Below, in pieces: positions 9,620-16,682 of a stretch of DNA of 64,000 nucleotides (positions within the stretch are counted from its first letter, which is position 1; each line of letters begins with the position of its first letter). The stretch comes from Rhodoferax ferrireducens (lineage in GTDB: Bacteria; Pseudomonadota; Gammaproteobacteria; Burkholderiales; Burkholderiaceae_C): NCBI GenBank assembly GCA_002083775.1, contig MTEI01000007.1, forward strand, positions 62,001 to 126,000, given 5' to 3'. A program made the position numbers and the translations under genes. The notes below the pieces were generated by a model, which did not search any database, was not told where the DNA came from, and saw only the letters and a list, made by a program, of their open reading frames with translations.

Positions 9620-10105
9620 GGCTCTGTATCAATGAAGGGGCTGGCAAAGGATGTTGCCGTTCAAGGGTTACTACGCAACCGCCGTGCCATCTTGCGCCAG
9701 GTTGCCAAGTGGTTGATTTGTATAGATTCATGCCATTTTTTAAATGCATGACTGGAAGCGCCTGGCCGTTCTGGGTGACAAAATTGGCAGTAGACCAGAC
9801 AGCGATTTTCAGGTCATCGGAACCATGGGTGACGCGCTTGACCAGCGTGCTTGAATGAGCCCGGCTTATGCAGGGTAAGCTGATCTGATGCCGTGCGTGG
9901 ACAAGGGTAAACCCGCGGGCACACCGCCACGACCCTCTTGCCGCCTTGACTACAATCGCGGCCACTTCCGCCCCGGGCGGCATCGATCTGGCAAGTTTAT
10001 TGCTTGGCGACTTGAGTTGCTTGTAGTGCAGGGTTTTGCAGGCTCACCTCGTGAGCCGACGTACCGGCCGACACAGCTTTCGGCTAATTTCGGAGAATAA
10101 TATTT
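9620..10105. other. Intergenic region upstream of livH with a short leader hairpin
   Basis: These 486 bases hold no convincing gene. The one clear structure is a perfect 7-bp hairpin GGCTCAC-CTC-GTGAGCC at 10041-10057, about 50 bases before livH. It would lie in the livH mRNA leader and has no T run. The segment CGGAGAATAATATTT just before the livH ATG carries the ribosome-binding site. The promoter itself cannot be placed with confidence. Confidence 0.5.
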
Positions 10106-11035
10106 ATGGAAACCTTGATACAGCAGATCATCAATGGTCTGGTGTTGGGCAGCATGTATGCCTTGGTGGCGTTGGGCTACACCATGGTGTACGGCATCAT
10201 TGGCCTCATCAATTTCGCCCATGGCGAGGTGCTGATGGTCGGTGCCATGACCAGCTGGAGCATCATCGGCATGATGCAGGCGTCGATGCCCGGCACGCCG
10301 GGCTGGATCATCCTGATCGTGGCTATGGTGATTGCGGCGGTGGTGGCGGCCGTGTTGAACTTCTCCATTGAAAAGCTGGCGTATCGGCCGCTGCGCAACA
10401 GCCCCCGCTTGGCACCGCTGATCACCGCCATCGGCATGTCGCTGATGTTGCAGACGCTGGCCATGATCATCTGGAAGCCCAATTACAAGCCCTATCCCAA
10501 TCTGCTGCCGATGGTGCCTTATGAAATTGGCGGCGCGGTCATCACGCTCACGCAGATCCTGATTCTGGCCATGACGGTGATCTCGCTGGGGGTGCTGATG
10601 TGGCTGGTGAACTACACCCGCCTGGGTCGTGCCATGCGTGCCACGGCAGAAAACCCGCGTGTGGCCGCGCTGATGGGCGTCAAACCTGACTTGGTGATTT
10701 CAGCCACCTTTGTCATTGGTGCGGTGCTGGCGGCCATTGCCGGCATCATGTGGGCGGCCAATTACGGCACCGTGCAGCACACCATGGGCTTCCTGCCGGG
10801 TCTGAAAGCGTTTACAGCGGCAGTGTTTGGCGGCATCGGCAACCTGGCAGGTGCGGTGGTGGGTGGCGTGGCACTGGGCCTGATCGAGTCGCTGGGCGCG
10901 GGCTACATCGGTGCCATTACCGGCGGTGTGCTGGGCAGCCACTACTCAGACATTTTTGCGTTCATCGTGCTGATCATTGTGCTGACGCTGCGGCCCTCGG
11001 GTCTGCTGGGTGAGCGTGTGGCAGATCGTGCCTGA
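10106..11035 (+). CDS. livH: Branched-chain amino acid ABC transporter, permease LivH
   Basis: The 309-residue inner-membrane permease has about eight hydrophobic helices. It starts METLIQQIINGLVLGSMYAL and contains YTMVYGIIGLINFAHGEVLM (residues 30-49), the typical LivH signature, and the EAA-like ENPRVAALMGVKPD. It ends LTLRPSGLLGERVADRA. It pairs with LivM, LivG and LivF downstream to form a HAAT-type importer. No periplasmic binding protein is encoded nearby, so leucine-type amino acids are only the family default; amides or aromatic compounds are possible substrates. Confidence 0.92.
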   Translation: METLIQQIINGLVLGSMYALVALGYTMVYGIIGLINFAHGEVLMVGAMTSWSIIGMMQASMPGTPGWIILIVAMVIAAVVAAVLNFSIEKLAYRPLRNSPRLAPLITAIGMSLMLQTLAMIIWKPNYKPYPNLLPMVPYEIGGAVITLTQILILAMTVISLGVLMWLVNYTRLGRAMRATAENPRVAALMGVKPDLVISATFVIGAVLAAIAGIMWAANYGTVQHTMGFLPGLKAFTAAVFGGIGNLAGAVVGGVALGLIESLGAGYIGAITGGVLGSHYSDIFAFIVLIIVLTLRPSGLLGERVADRA

Positions 11036-11106
11036 TACTTTGCGGGACAGACCAAGAGTTACACGCAGTGAACTTTGCTCTGTCCCCAACTGATTAGAAA
11101 GAGGTT

Positions 11107-12189
11107 ATGAGACAAAAACAAATCATCGTTTTCCTGTTGGCCGCTGTTGGGCTGCTGGTGGCACCCCTGATCCTGCAGAGCTTTGGCAACGCCTGGGTGC
11201 GCATTGCCGACATGGCGCTCCTTTATGTATTGCTGGCGCTGGGCCTGAACATCGTGGTGGGTTACGCCGGCCTGCTGGACCTGGGTTATGTGGCGTTTTT
11301 CGCCATTGGTGCGTACATGTATGGGTTGCTGGCCTCACCGCACCTGACGGACAACTTTCCGGCTATTGCCGCCATGTTCCCGGATGGCTTGCACACGCCG
11401 ATCTGGATCATCATTCCGGCGGCGGCCGGTCTGGCAGCACTGTTTGGGGTGCTGCTAGGCGCCCCCACGCTGCGCCTGCGGGGTGACTATTTGGCCATTG
11501 TGACGCTGGGTTTTGGCGAGATCATCCGTGTGTTCATGAACAATCTGGACCACCCGGTCAACATCACCAACGGCCCCAAGGGCATGGGTCAGATTGACTC
11601 GTTTTCTCTCTTTGGCATGAGCTTTGGCAAGCGCATTGAGGTGTTCGGTTATGACATTTCGTCGGTGACCCTGTACTACTACCTGTTTCTGTCCCTGGTG
11701 GTCGTTAGTGTGATCATTTCGCACCGGCTGCAGTTCTCTCGCATCGGGCGTGCCTGGATGGCCATTCGCGAGGACGAAATTGCCGCCAAAGCCATGGGCA
11801 TCAACACCCGTAACATGAAGCTGTTGGCGTTTGGTATGGGTGCCACCTTCGGCGGTGTGTCGGGGGCCATGTTTGCGTCGTTCCAGGGCTTCATCTCGCC
11901 CGAGTCGTTCAGCCTGATGGAGTCGGTGATGATTGTGGCGATGGTGGTGCTGGGTGGTATTGGTCACTTGCCGGGCGTGATTCTGGGCGCCATTGCCCTG
12001 TCGGCGCTGCCCGAAGTGCTGCGCTATGTGGCCGGACCGCTGCAGAGTCTGACGGGTGGTCGGCTGGACGCCTCCATCCTGCGTCAGTTGCTCATTGCCA
12101 CGGCCATGATCAGCGTCATGCTGTTGCGCCCGCGTGGCCTGTGGCCCGCGCCAGAGCATGGCAAATCACTGCCAAGTACCAAGCCTTAA
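11107..12189 (+). CDS. livM: Branched-chain amino acid ABC transporter, permease LivM
   Basis: The 360-residue membrane protein has about nine to ten hydrophobic helices. Its LivM hallmarks are LNIVVGYAGLLDLGYVAFFA (residues 47-66), LRLRGDYLAIVTLGFGEIIR, and IGRAWMAIREDEIAAKAMGI, the loop that meets the ATPases. The ATG at 11107 is preceded by AAAGAGG. It lies 71 bases after livH and 36 before livG, all on one strand and surely one operon. Confidence 0.92.
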   Translation: MRQKQIIVFLLAAVGLLVAPLILQSFGNAWVRIADMALLYVLLALGLNIVVGYAGLLDLGYVAFFAIGAYMYGLLASPHLTDNFPAIAAMFPDGLHTPIWIIIPAAAGLAALFGVLLGAPTLRLRGDYLAIVTLGFGEIIRVFMNNLDHPVNITNGPKGMGQIDSFSLFGMSFGKRIEVFGYDISSVTLYYYLFLSLVVVSVIISHRLQFSRIGRAWMAIREDEIAAKAMGINTRNMKLLAFGMGATFGGVSGAMFASFQGFISPESFSLMESVMIVAMVVLGGIGHLPGVILGAIALSALPEVLRYVAGPLQSLTGGRLDASILRQLLIATAMISVMLLRPRGLWPAPEHGKSLPSTKP

Positions 12190-12225
12190 CCGGCGCTTGA
12201 CAGTGTTTCAAAGGAATCGACAACT

Positions 12226-12996
12226 ATGACAGACACAGTTCTCAACGTCTCGGGCGTGTCCAAGCGCTTTGGTGGCCTGCAGGCCCTGAGCGATGTAGGC
12301 ATCCAGATCCAGCGCGGCCAGGTGTATGGCCTGATCGGCCCCAACGGTGCGGGTAAGACGACTTTTTTCAACGTACTCACCGGCCTGTACACGCCAGACA
12401 CTGGCACCTTTGTGCTGGCGGGTCATCCCTACCAGCCAACCGCCGTGCATAAAGTGGCCAAGGCCGGTATTGCCCGCACCTTTCAGAACATCCGGCTGTT
12501 TGCCGAAATGACGGCATTGGAGAACGTCATGGTGGGGCGCCATGTGCGGACCCATTCAGGCTTGCTGGGTGCGGTGTTTCGCACCGCGGGTTTCAAGGCC
12601 GAAGAAGCCGCGATTGCCGAGCGCGGGCATGAGCTGCTGGACTACGTCGGCATCGGCCGCCTGGCTGACTTCAAGGCCCGCACGCTCAGCTACGGCGACC
12701 AGCGCCGCCTGGAAATCGCCCGCGCCCTGGCCACCGACCCGCAGCTCATCGCCCTGGATGAGCCCGCCGCCGGCATGAACAGCACCGAAAAGGTGATGCT
12801 GCGCGAACTCATCGACAAAATCCGCAACGACAACCGCACCATTTTGCTCATCGAGCATGACGTCAAGCTGGTCATGGGCCTGTGCGACCGCGTCACCGTG
12901 CTGGACTACGGCAAGCAGATTGCCGAGGGTACGCCGGCCGATGTGCAACGCAATGAAAAAGTGATCGAAGCCTATTTGGGCACAGGTGGCCATTGA
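12226..12996 (+). CDS. livG: Branched-chain amino acid ABC transporter, ATP-binding protein LivG
   Basis: The 256-residue ATPase carries Walker A GPNGAGKTTFFN (about residues 38-49), the Q-loop FQNIRLFAEMTALENVMVG, the signature LSYGDQRRLEIARAL, Walker B LIALDEPAAGMN and the H-loop IEHDVKLVMGLCDRVTVLD. The C-terminal tail EGTPADVQRNEKVIEAYLG is typical of LivG. It works with LivF as the cytoplasmic ATPase pair. Its stop codon is one base before the livF ATG. Confidence 0.93.
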   Translation: MTDTVLNVSGVSKRFGGLQALSDVGIQIQRGQVYGLIGPNGAGKTTFFNVLTGLYTPDTGTFVLAGHPYQPTAVHKVAKAGIARTFQNIRLFAEMTALENVMVGRHVRTHSGLLGAVFRTAGFKAEEAAIAERGHELLDYVGIGRLADFKARTLSYGDQRRLEIARALATDPQLIALDEPAAGMNSTEKVMLRELIDKIRNDNRTILLIEHDVKLVMGLCDRVTVLDYGKQIAEGTPADVQRNEKVIEAYLGTGGH

Positions 12997-12997
12997 C

Positions 12998-13717
12998 ATG
13001 ACAACAAGAACACTATTGAAAATCAAGGGCCTCAAAGTGGCCTACGGCGGCATTCAGGCCGTCAAAGGCGTGGACTTCGAGGTGCGTGAGGGCGAACTGG
13101 TGTCGCTCATCGGCTCCAACGGCGCTGGCAAAACCACCACCATGAAGGCCATCACCGGCTCGCTGCCCATCAACGATGGTGATATCGAGTACATGGGCAA
13201 GAGCATTCGCGGCCAGGGCCCATGGGACTTGGTGAAACAGGGGCTGGCCATGGTGCCGGAAGGTCGCGGCATCTTCACCCGCATGACCATCATGGAAAAC
13301 CTGCAGATGGGCGCCTACATCCGCAACGACAAGGCCGAAATCCTGCAAGACATCGACAAGGTGTTTGGCATCTTCCCGCGACTGAAAGAACGCAAAGACC
13401 AGTTGGCGGGCACCTTGAGCGGTGGCGAACAGCAGATGCTGGCCATGGGCCGCGCGCTGATCAGCCGCCCCAAGGTGCTACTACTCGATGAGCCGTCCAT
13501 GGGCCTGTCGCCGATCATGGTCGACAAGATCTTCGAGGTGGTACGCGACGTGTCCGCACAGGGTGTGACGGTGCTGCTGGTCGAGCAGAACGCCAGCCGT
13601 GCTCTGGCCATTGCCGATCGCGGCTACGTGATGGACTCGGGCTTGATCACCATGACGGGTGAGGGTAAAACCATGCTCAAAGACCCCAAGGTGCGTGCCG
13701 CTTACCTGGGTGAATAA
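12998..13717 (+). CDS. livF: Branched-chain amino acid ABC transporter, ATP-binding protein LivF
   Basis: The 239-residue ATPase has Walker A GSNGAGKTTTMKAI, the LivF-specific VPEGRGIFTRMTIMENLQMG, signature LSGGEQQMLAMGRAL, Walker B LLLDEPSMGLSP and the H-loop VEQNASRALAIADRGYVM. The frame is open from a GTG at 12986, but ATG 12998 lies directly after the livG stop and fits the family start. It is the last gene of livHMGF. A palindromic repeat 14 bases past its stop may act as a 3' hairpin. Confidence 0.93.
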   Translation: MTTRTLLKIKGLKVAYGGIQAVKGVDFEVREGELVSLIGSNGAGKTTTMKAITGSLPINDGDIEYMGKSIRGQGPWDLVKQGLAMVPEGRGIFTRMTIMENLQMGAYIRNDKAEILQDIDKVFGIFPRLKERKDQLAGTLSGGEQQMLAMGRALISRPKVLLLDEPSMGLSPIMVDKIFEVVRDVSAQGVTVLLVEQNASRALAIADRGYVMDSGLITMTGEGKTMLKDPKVRAAYLGE

Positions 13718-13730
13718 TATAAGCCTTTTA

Positions 13731-13770
13731 GGCCTCTAGCCCTTACGGTATAAGGGCTGGTAGCTATAAA
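13731..13770. repeat. Dispersed palindromic repeat, intergenic copy 3
   Basis: GGCCTCTAGCCCTTACGGTA, then TAAGGGCTGGTAGCTATAAA, is one of the best preserved copies and can fold with CCCTTA pairing TAAGGG. It sits between the converging livF and amidohydrolase genes. It shares an extra upstream stretch, AGCCTTTTA, with the copy after guaD. Confidence 0.8.
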
Positions 13771-13798
13771 AGAATGGATTTCTGGCAAGTCGGAGGTG

Positions 13799-15241
13799 TC
13801 ATCTCGCTGTGTTGGCCAGCTGCACCGCCAGGCGGTTGTGTTGCTCAATCAACGGGCCCAGCTCCAGCGTGGTGAGCTGGCCTTCGCGCACCACCACCCG
13901 GCCGTTGACCACGGTGTAGGCTGCCTGCTGGCTGGCACACAGCAGCAGGGCGCCCACCGGGTCGTGCACCGCCCCGCCGGCAAAAGCCAACGTGTTCAGA
14001 TCAAACAGCGCCAAGTCGGCGCACATGCCCGGCGCCAGGTGGCCAATGTCACTGCGGCCCAGCACCTGCGCGCCACCACGGGTGGCCATGCTCAGGGCGT
14101 CACGCGCGGTCATCTCGGCCGGGCCCAGATCGCAACCATAAAAGCCGCGTGACTGGCCTGTAGCGTCGGTATGCAGCTCCGGCGGTTGCATAGCCCGCCC
14201 CACACGCGCCAGCAGCAGGGCTTGGCGCGCTTCATTGACCATGTGGGCGGCGTCGTTGCTGGCACTGCCATCCACCCCCAGACCCACCGGCACTCCGGCG
14301 TTGAGCATCTTGCGAATGGGGGCGATGCCGCTGGCCAGGCGCATGTTGCTGCATGGGCAGTGCGCCACACCGGTGCGGGTGGCGGCAAACAGGCTGATGC
14401 CGACATCGTCCAGCTTGACGCAGTGCGCATGCCACACGTCATGCCCGAGCCAGCCGAGGTCTTGCGCATACTGGGCGGGCGTGCAGTTGAACTTCTCGCG
14501 GCTGTACGCCAGGTCGTGGTCGTTTTCGGCCAGATGGGTGTGCAGCCGCACGCCGTAGCTGCGCGCCAGCAGGGCCGACTGGCGCATCAGGTCGCGGCTG
14601 ACGCTGAACGGTGAACACGGCGCCACCGCCACGTTGACCATCGCGCCGTGCGCCGTGTCGTGCCAGGTCTCGATCAGGCGCTGGGTGTCTTTCAGGATCA
14701 CGTCCTCTTTCTCCACCACCCGGTCCGGTGGCAGGCCACCCTGGCTTTGGCCCACACTCATGCTGCCGCGCGTGGCCACAAAACGCATGCCAATGCGCTG
14801 CGCCGCCTCAATGCTGTCGTCCAGCCGCACACCATTGGGATAGATGTAGAGGTGGTCGCTGCTGGTGGTACAGCCACTCAACAGCAGCTCGGCCATGGCA
14901 ATCTGGGTGCTGACCCGGACCATGACCGGGGTCAAGTTGGCCCAGATCGGGTACAGCCCTTGCAACCAGCCAAACAACTCGGCGTTTTGCACTTGGGGAA
15001 TGGCCCGCGTGAGGCTTTGCACCATGTGGTGATGGGTGTTGATCAAGCCGGGCGTGACCAGATGGTGCCGGGCATCAATCACCTCGTCCGCGCTCTGGGG
15101 CAACTCGGCGGCGTGCCCGATGGCTTCGATGCGGTGGCCGCGAATAAACACCGACGCATCACGCCATTCGCGGGCCGCTTCCGGCTTGGCGTTGTCCAAG
15201 GTGGCAATACAGCGGGCGTTTTTGATGAGCAAGGTGTGCAT
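13799..15241 (-). CDS. 8-oxoguanine deaminase-like amidohydrolase
   Basis: The 480-residue metal-dependent hydrolase belongs to the TrzN/AtzB/8-oxoguanine deaminase branch. The metal motif is NTHHHMVQSLTRA (His at about 70-72). It has GCTTSSDHLYIYPNG, the second metal region LHTHLAEND, HAHCVKLDDVG and GLGVDGSASNDAAHM. 8-oxoguanine deaminase converts 8-oxoguanine to urate and ammonia; the neighbouring xdh genes make that assignment attractive. Related s-triazine or chloropyrimidine hydrolases cannot be excluded from sequence alone. ATG 15241 is chosen over an upstream extension to 15319 that looks non-coding. Confidence 0.75.
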   Translation of the reverse strand: MHTLLIKNARCIATLDNAKPEAAREWRDASVFIRGHRIEAIGHAAELPQSADEVIDARHHLVTPGLINTHHHMVQSLTRAIPQVQNAELFGWLQGLYPIWANLTPVMVRVSTQIAMAELLLSGCTTSSDHLYIYPNGVRLDDSIEAAQRIGMRFVATRGSMSVGQSQGGLPPDRVVEKEDVILKDTQRLIETWHDTAHGAMVNVAVAPCSPFSVSRDLMRQSALLARSYGVRLHTHLAENDHDLAYSREKFNCTPAQYAQDLGWLGHDVWHAHCVKLDDVGISLFAATRTGVAHCPCSNMRLASGIAPIRKMLNAGVPVGLGVDGSASNDAAHMVNEARQALLLARVGRAMQPPELHTDATGQSRGFYGCDLGPAEMTARDALSMATRGGAQVLGRSDIGHLAPGMCADLALFDLNTLAFAGGAVHDPVGALLLCASQQAAYTVVNGRVVVREGQLTTLELGPLIEQHNRLAVQLANTAR

Positions 15242-15408
15242 GATGGGCTGTGCATTCAGAAGACGATGAAACTGCCCCAATGTTCTCACCAAGCTGGCGC
15301 CGCAAGTGCACGGGCGCACTTTCAGCGCATCCAGAACCGCTTTTGACCGCTCTGGCAGGTCTGTCAGCCCCGGTTGATGTCGCTGTTTTGCGTCATTTAA
15401 CCCACTAT

Positions 15409-15422
15409 TTGATCTGGCTCAA
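15409..15422 (+). promoter_or_regulatory. FNR/DNR-type binding box upstream of the Crp/Fnr-like gene
   Basis: TTGATCTGGCTCAA matches the consensus TTGAT-N4-ATCAA at nine of ten defined positions. Its centre lies about 42 bases before the ATG at 15458. The downstream regulator has the E-x-x-S-R recognition helix (PETLSRVLRHLR) known to read such sites, so autoregulation is a reasonable inference. Confidence 0.6.
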
Positions 15423-15457
15423 GGTTGTCAAGGGCGCGATACACCATATTCGTGGCT

Positions 15458-16081
15458 ATGTTTACCGTCCATACCATCAATCCGCTCGCGCAGTCGCGCA
15501 CCTTGGGCCGAGGCCAGGTCCTTCTTCGGCGCGGTTTTGAGGCTGACCAGGTCAGTTTCATCGAGACTGGCCGGGTCGCACTGGGCGTGATGGGCTCCGA
15601 TGAGATGGAGCACCAGATTGGCGTGCTGGAAGGCCCGTGCTGGCTGGACGCGAGCTCCGTGGTGCTGAACCTGCCGCATCTGGTGGATGCCGTCGCAGAC
15701 ACGCCCTTGAAGCTGTGCACGGTGGCCGCGGTTGATTTCAAGAAAGCCATCACCGAAATGCCGGGTTCCGCCCGGGCAGTGTTGACCGATGTGGCTATGG
15801 CGCACCGCCGCCAAACCGAGTTCGCCATGAGCCGCCTGGCCAAAGATGCCGAGGCACGCTGCGCCGAATGGCTGCTGAGCCATGCCCGTTTTGGTGCCAA
15901 AGGTGACTTGGCGGTAGAACTGCAGCAACGCAAACGCAGCATTGCGGCCCAACTCGGCATTGCGCCTGAAACCTTGTCGCGCGTGTTGCGGCACTTGCGT
16001 GACCAGCGCTTGATCAGCGGTTCTGGCCGTGTGTTGAACCTGTTGAACCCTGGCGCCCTGCGCTCATTGGCTGGTTTCTAA
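15458..16081 (+). CDS. Crp/Fnr-family transcriptional regulator (FNR-like DNA-binding helix)
   Basis: The product has 207 residues, counted from ATG 15458 (MFTVHTINPLAQ); an upstream open frame to 15425 is unlikely because it runs into the promoter region. An N-terminal cupin-type sensor domain (GRGQVLLRRGFEADQVSFIE) is followed by a long helix and a winged helix with KRSIAAQLGIAPETLSRVLR near residues 165-185. The E-x-x-S-R pattern predicts TTGAT half-sites, and such a box lies just upstream. The FNR cysteine cluster is missing, so the signal is probably not an Fe-S cluster; NO or haem sensing, as in DNR, or another ligand is possible. It sits between two purine-degradation genes and may control them. 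Confidence 0.8.
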   Translation: MFTVHTINPLAQSRTLGRGQVLLRRGFEADQVSFIETGRVALGVMGSDEMEHQIGVLEGPCWLDASSVVLNLPHLVDAVADTPLKLCTVAAVDFKKAITEMPGSARAVLTDVAMAHRRQTEFAMSRLAKDAEARCAEWLLSHARFGAKGDLAVELQQRKRSIAAQLGIAPETLSRVLRHLRDQRLISGSGRVLNLLNPGALRSLAGF

Positions 16082-16093
16082 ACCGCTTCGCAC

Positions 16094-16129
16094 CAAAAAA
16101 AAGCTTCGCCATTGCGAAGCTTTTTTTTT
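16094..16129. terminator. Bidirectional Rho-independent terminator
   Basis: A stem AAAGCTTCGC / GCGAAGCTTT with a 4-nt loop is flanked by A8 and T9 tracts. It lies between the converging Crp/Fnr-like gene and the small conserved gene at 16162 and can serve both. Confidence 0.9.
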
Positions 16130-16161
16130 GGCTGCGCCCGGCATGGGCGCACCTTGGCGGA

Positions 16162-16551
16162 TCAGACGTTGCGCAGCGACAGCGTCCACTTTTCCATGGC
16201 TTCGTTGGCGGGCTGCATCGGGGCTTCCATGAAGCTGATGACAAACTTTTCGCCCATATCGGCAATGCCGATGGAGCGCGGGCGCACCGCCAGCATCTGC
16301 GGGTTGGGAATGGCAAAGCCAAAACAGAAGATCACGTCCACGGCGGCGACCATGCCGTCGCAGATGGGGCCTTCGATGCGTTTGGTGTGGGCGTAATGGT
16401 CAAACACCCCGATGAACTGCACCTTGGGGTTGCTGGCAATGCAGGTTTTGTAATAGTCCACCAGCGCGTCCACCGTCTGGCAGCTGGTCTCGGTCTTGGC
16501 GATTTCGGCGACAAAGATGGGGTATTTTTCGTGCAACAGGGTTTGCTTCAT
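16162..16551 (-). CDS. Conserved hypothetical protein (DUF6858-like)
   Basis: The 129-residue soluble protein begins MKQTLLHEKYPIFVAEIAKT and contains CIASNPKVQFIGVFDHYAHT and FCFGFAIPNPQMLAVRPRSI. This resembles a proteobacterial family of unknown function that I recall as DUF6858; the assignment is from memory. ATG 16551 is chosen because the extension to 16584 lacks family-like sequence. It has no signal peptide or membrane segment. It is on the same strand as, and downstream of, xdhB by 131 bases of opposite end, so it is probably a separate unit. Confidence 0.6.
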   Translation of the reverse strand: MKQTLLHEKYPIFVAEIAKTETSCQTVDALVDYYKTCIASNPKVQFIGVFDHYAHTKRIEGPICDGMVAAVDVIFCFGFAIPNPQMLAVRPRSIGIADMGEKFVISFMEAPMQPANEAMEKWTLSLRNV

Positions 16552-16682
16552 GGGCGTCTTTCGGTAGAGAGGGTGAAAAACCACTGATGGTACCGCTAGG
16601 CCAGACCAGCGCAGGTGACCAAAGGCACAGAGTACAGGCCGGCGTGCCAGCGCCTGAGCCTCTAAGCCGCCCGGCCTGCGGC

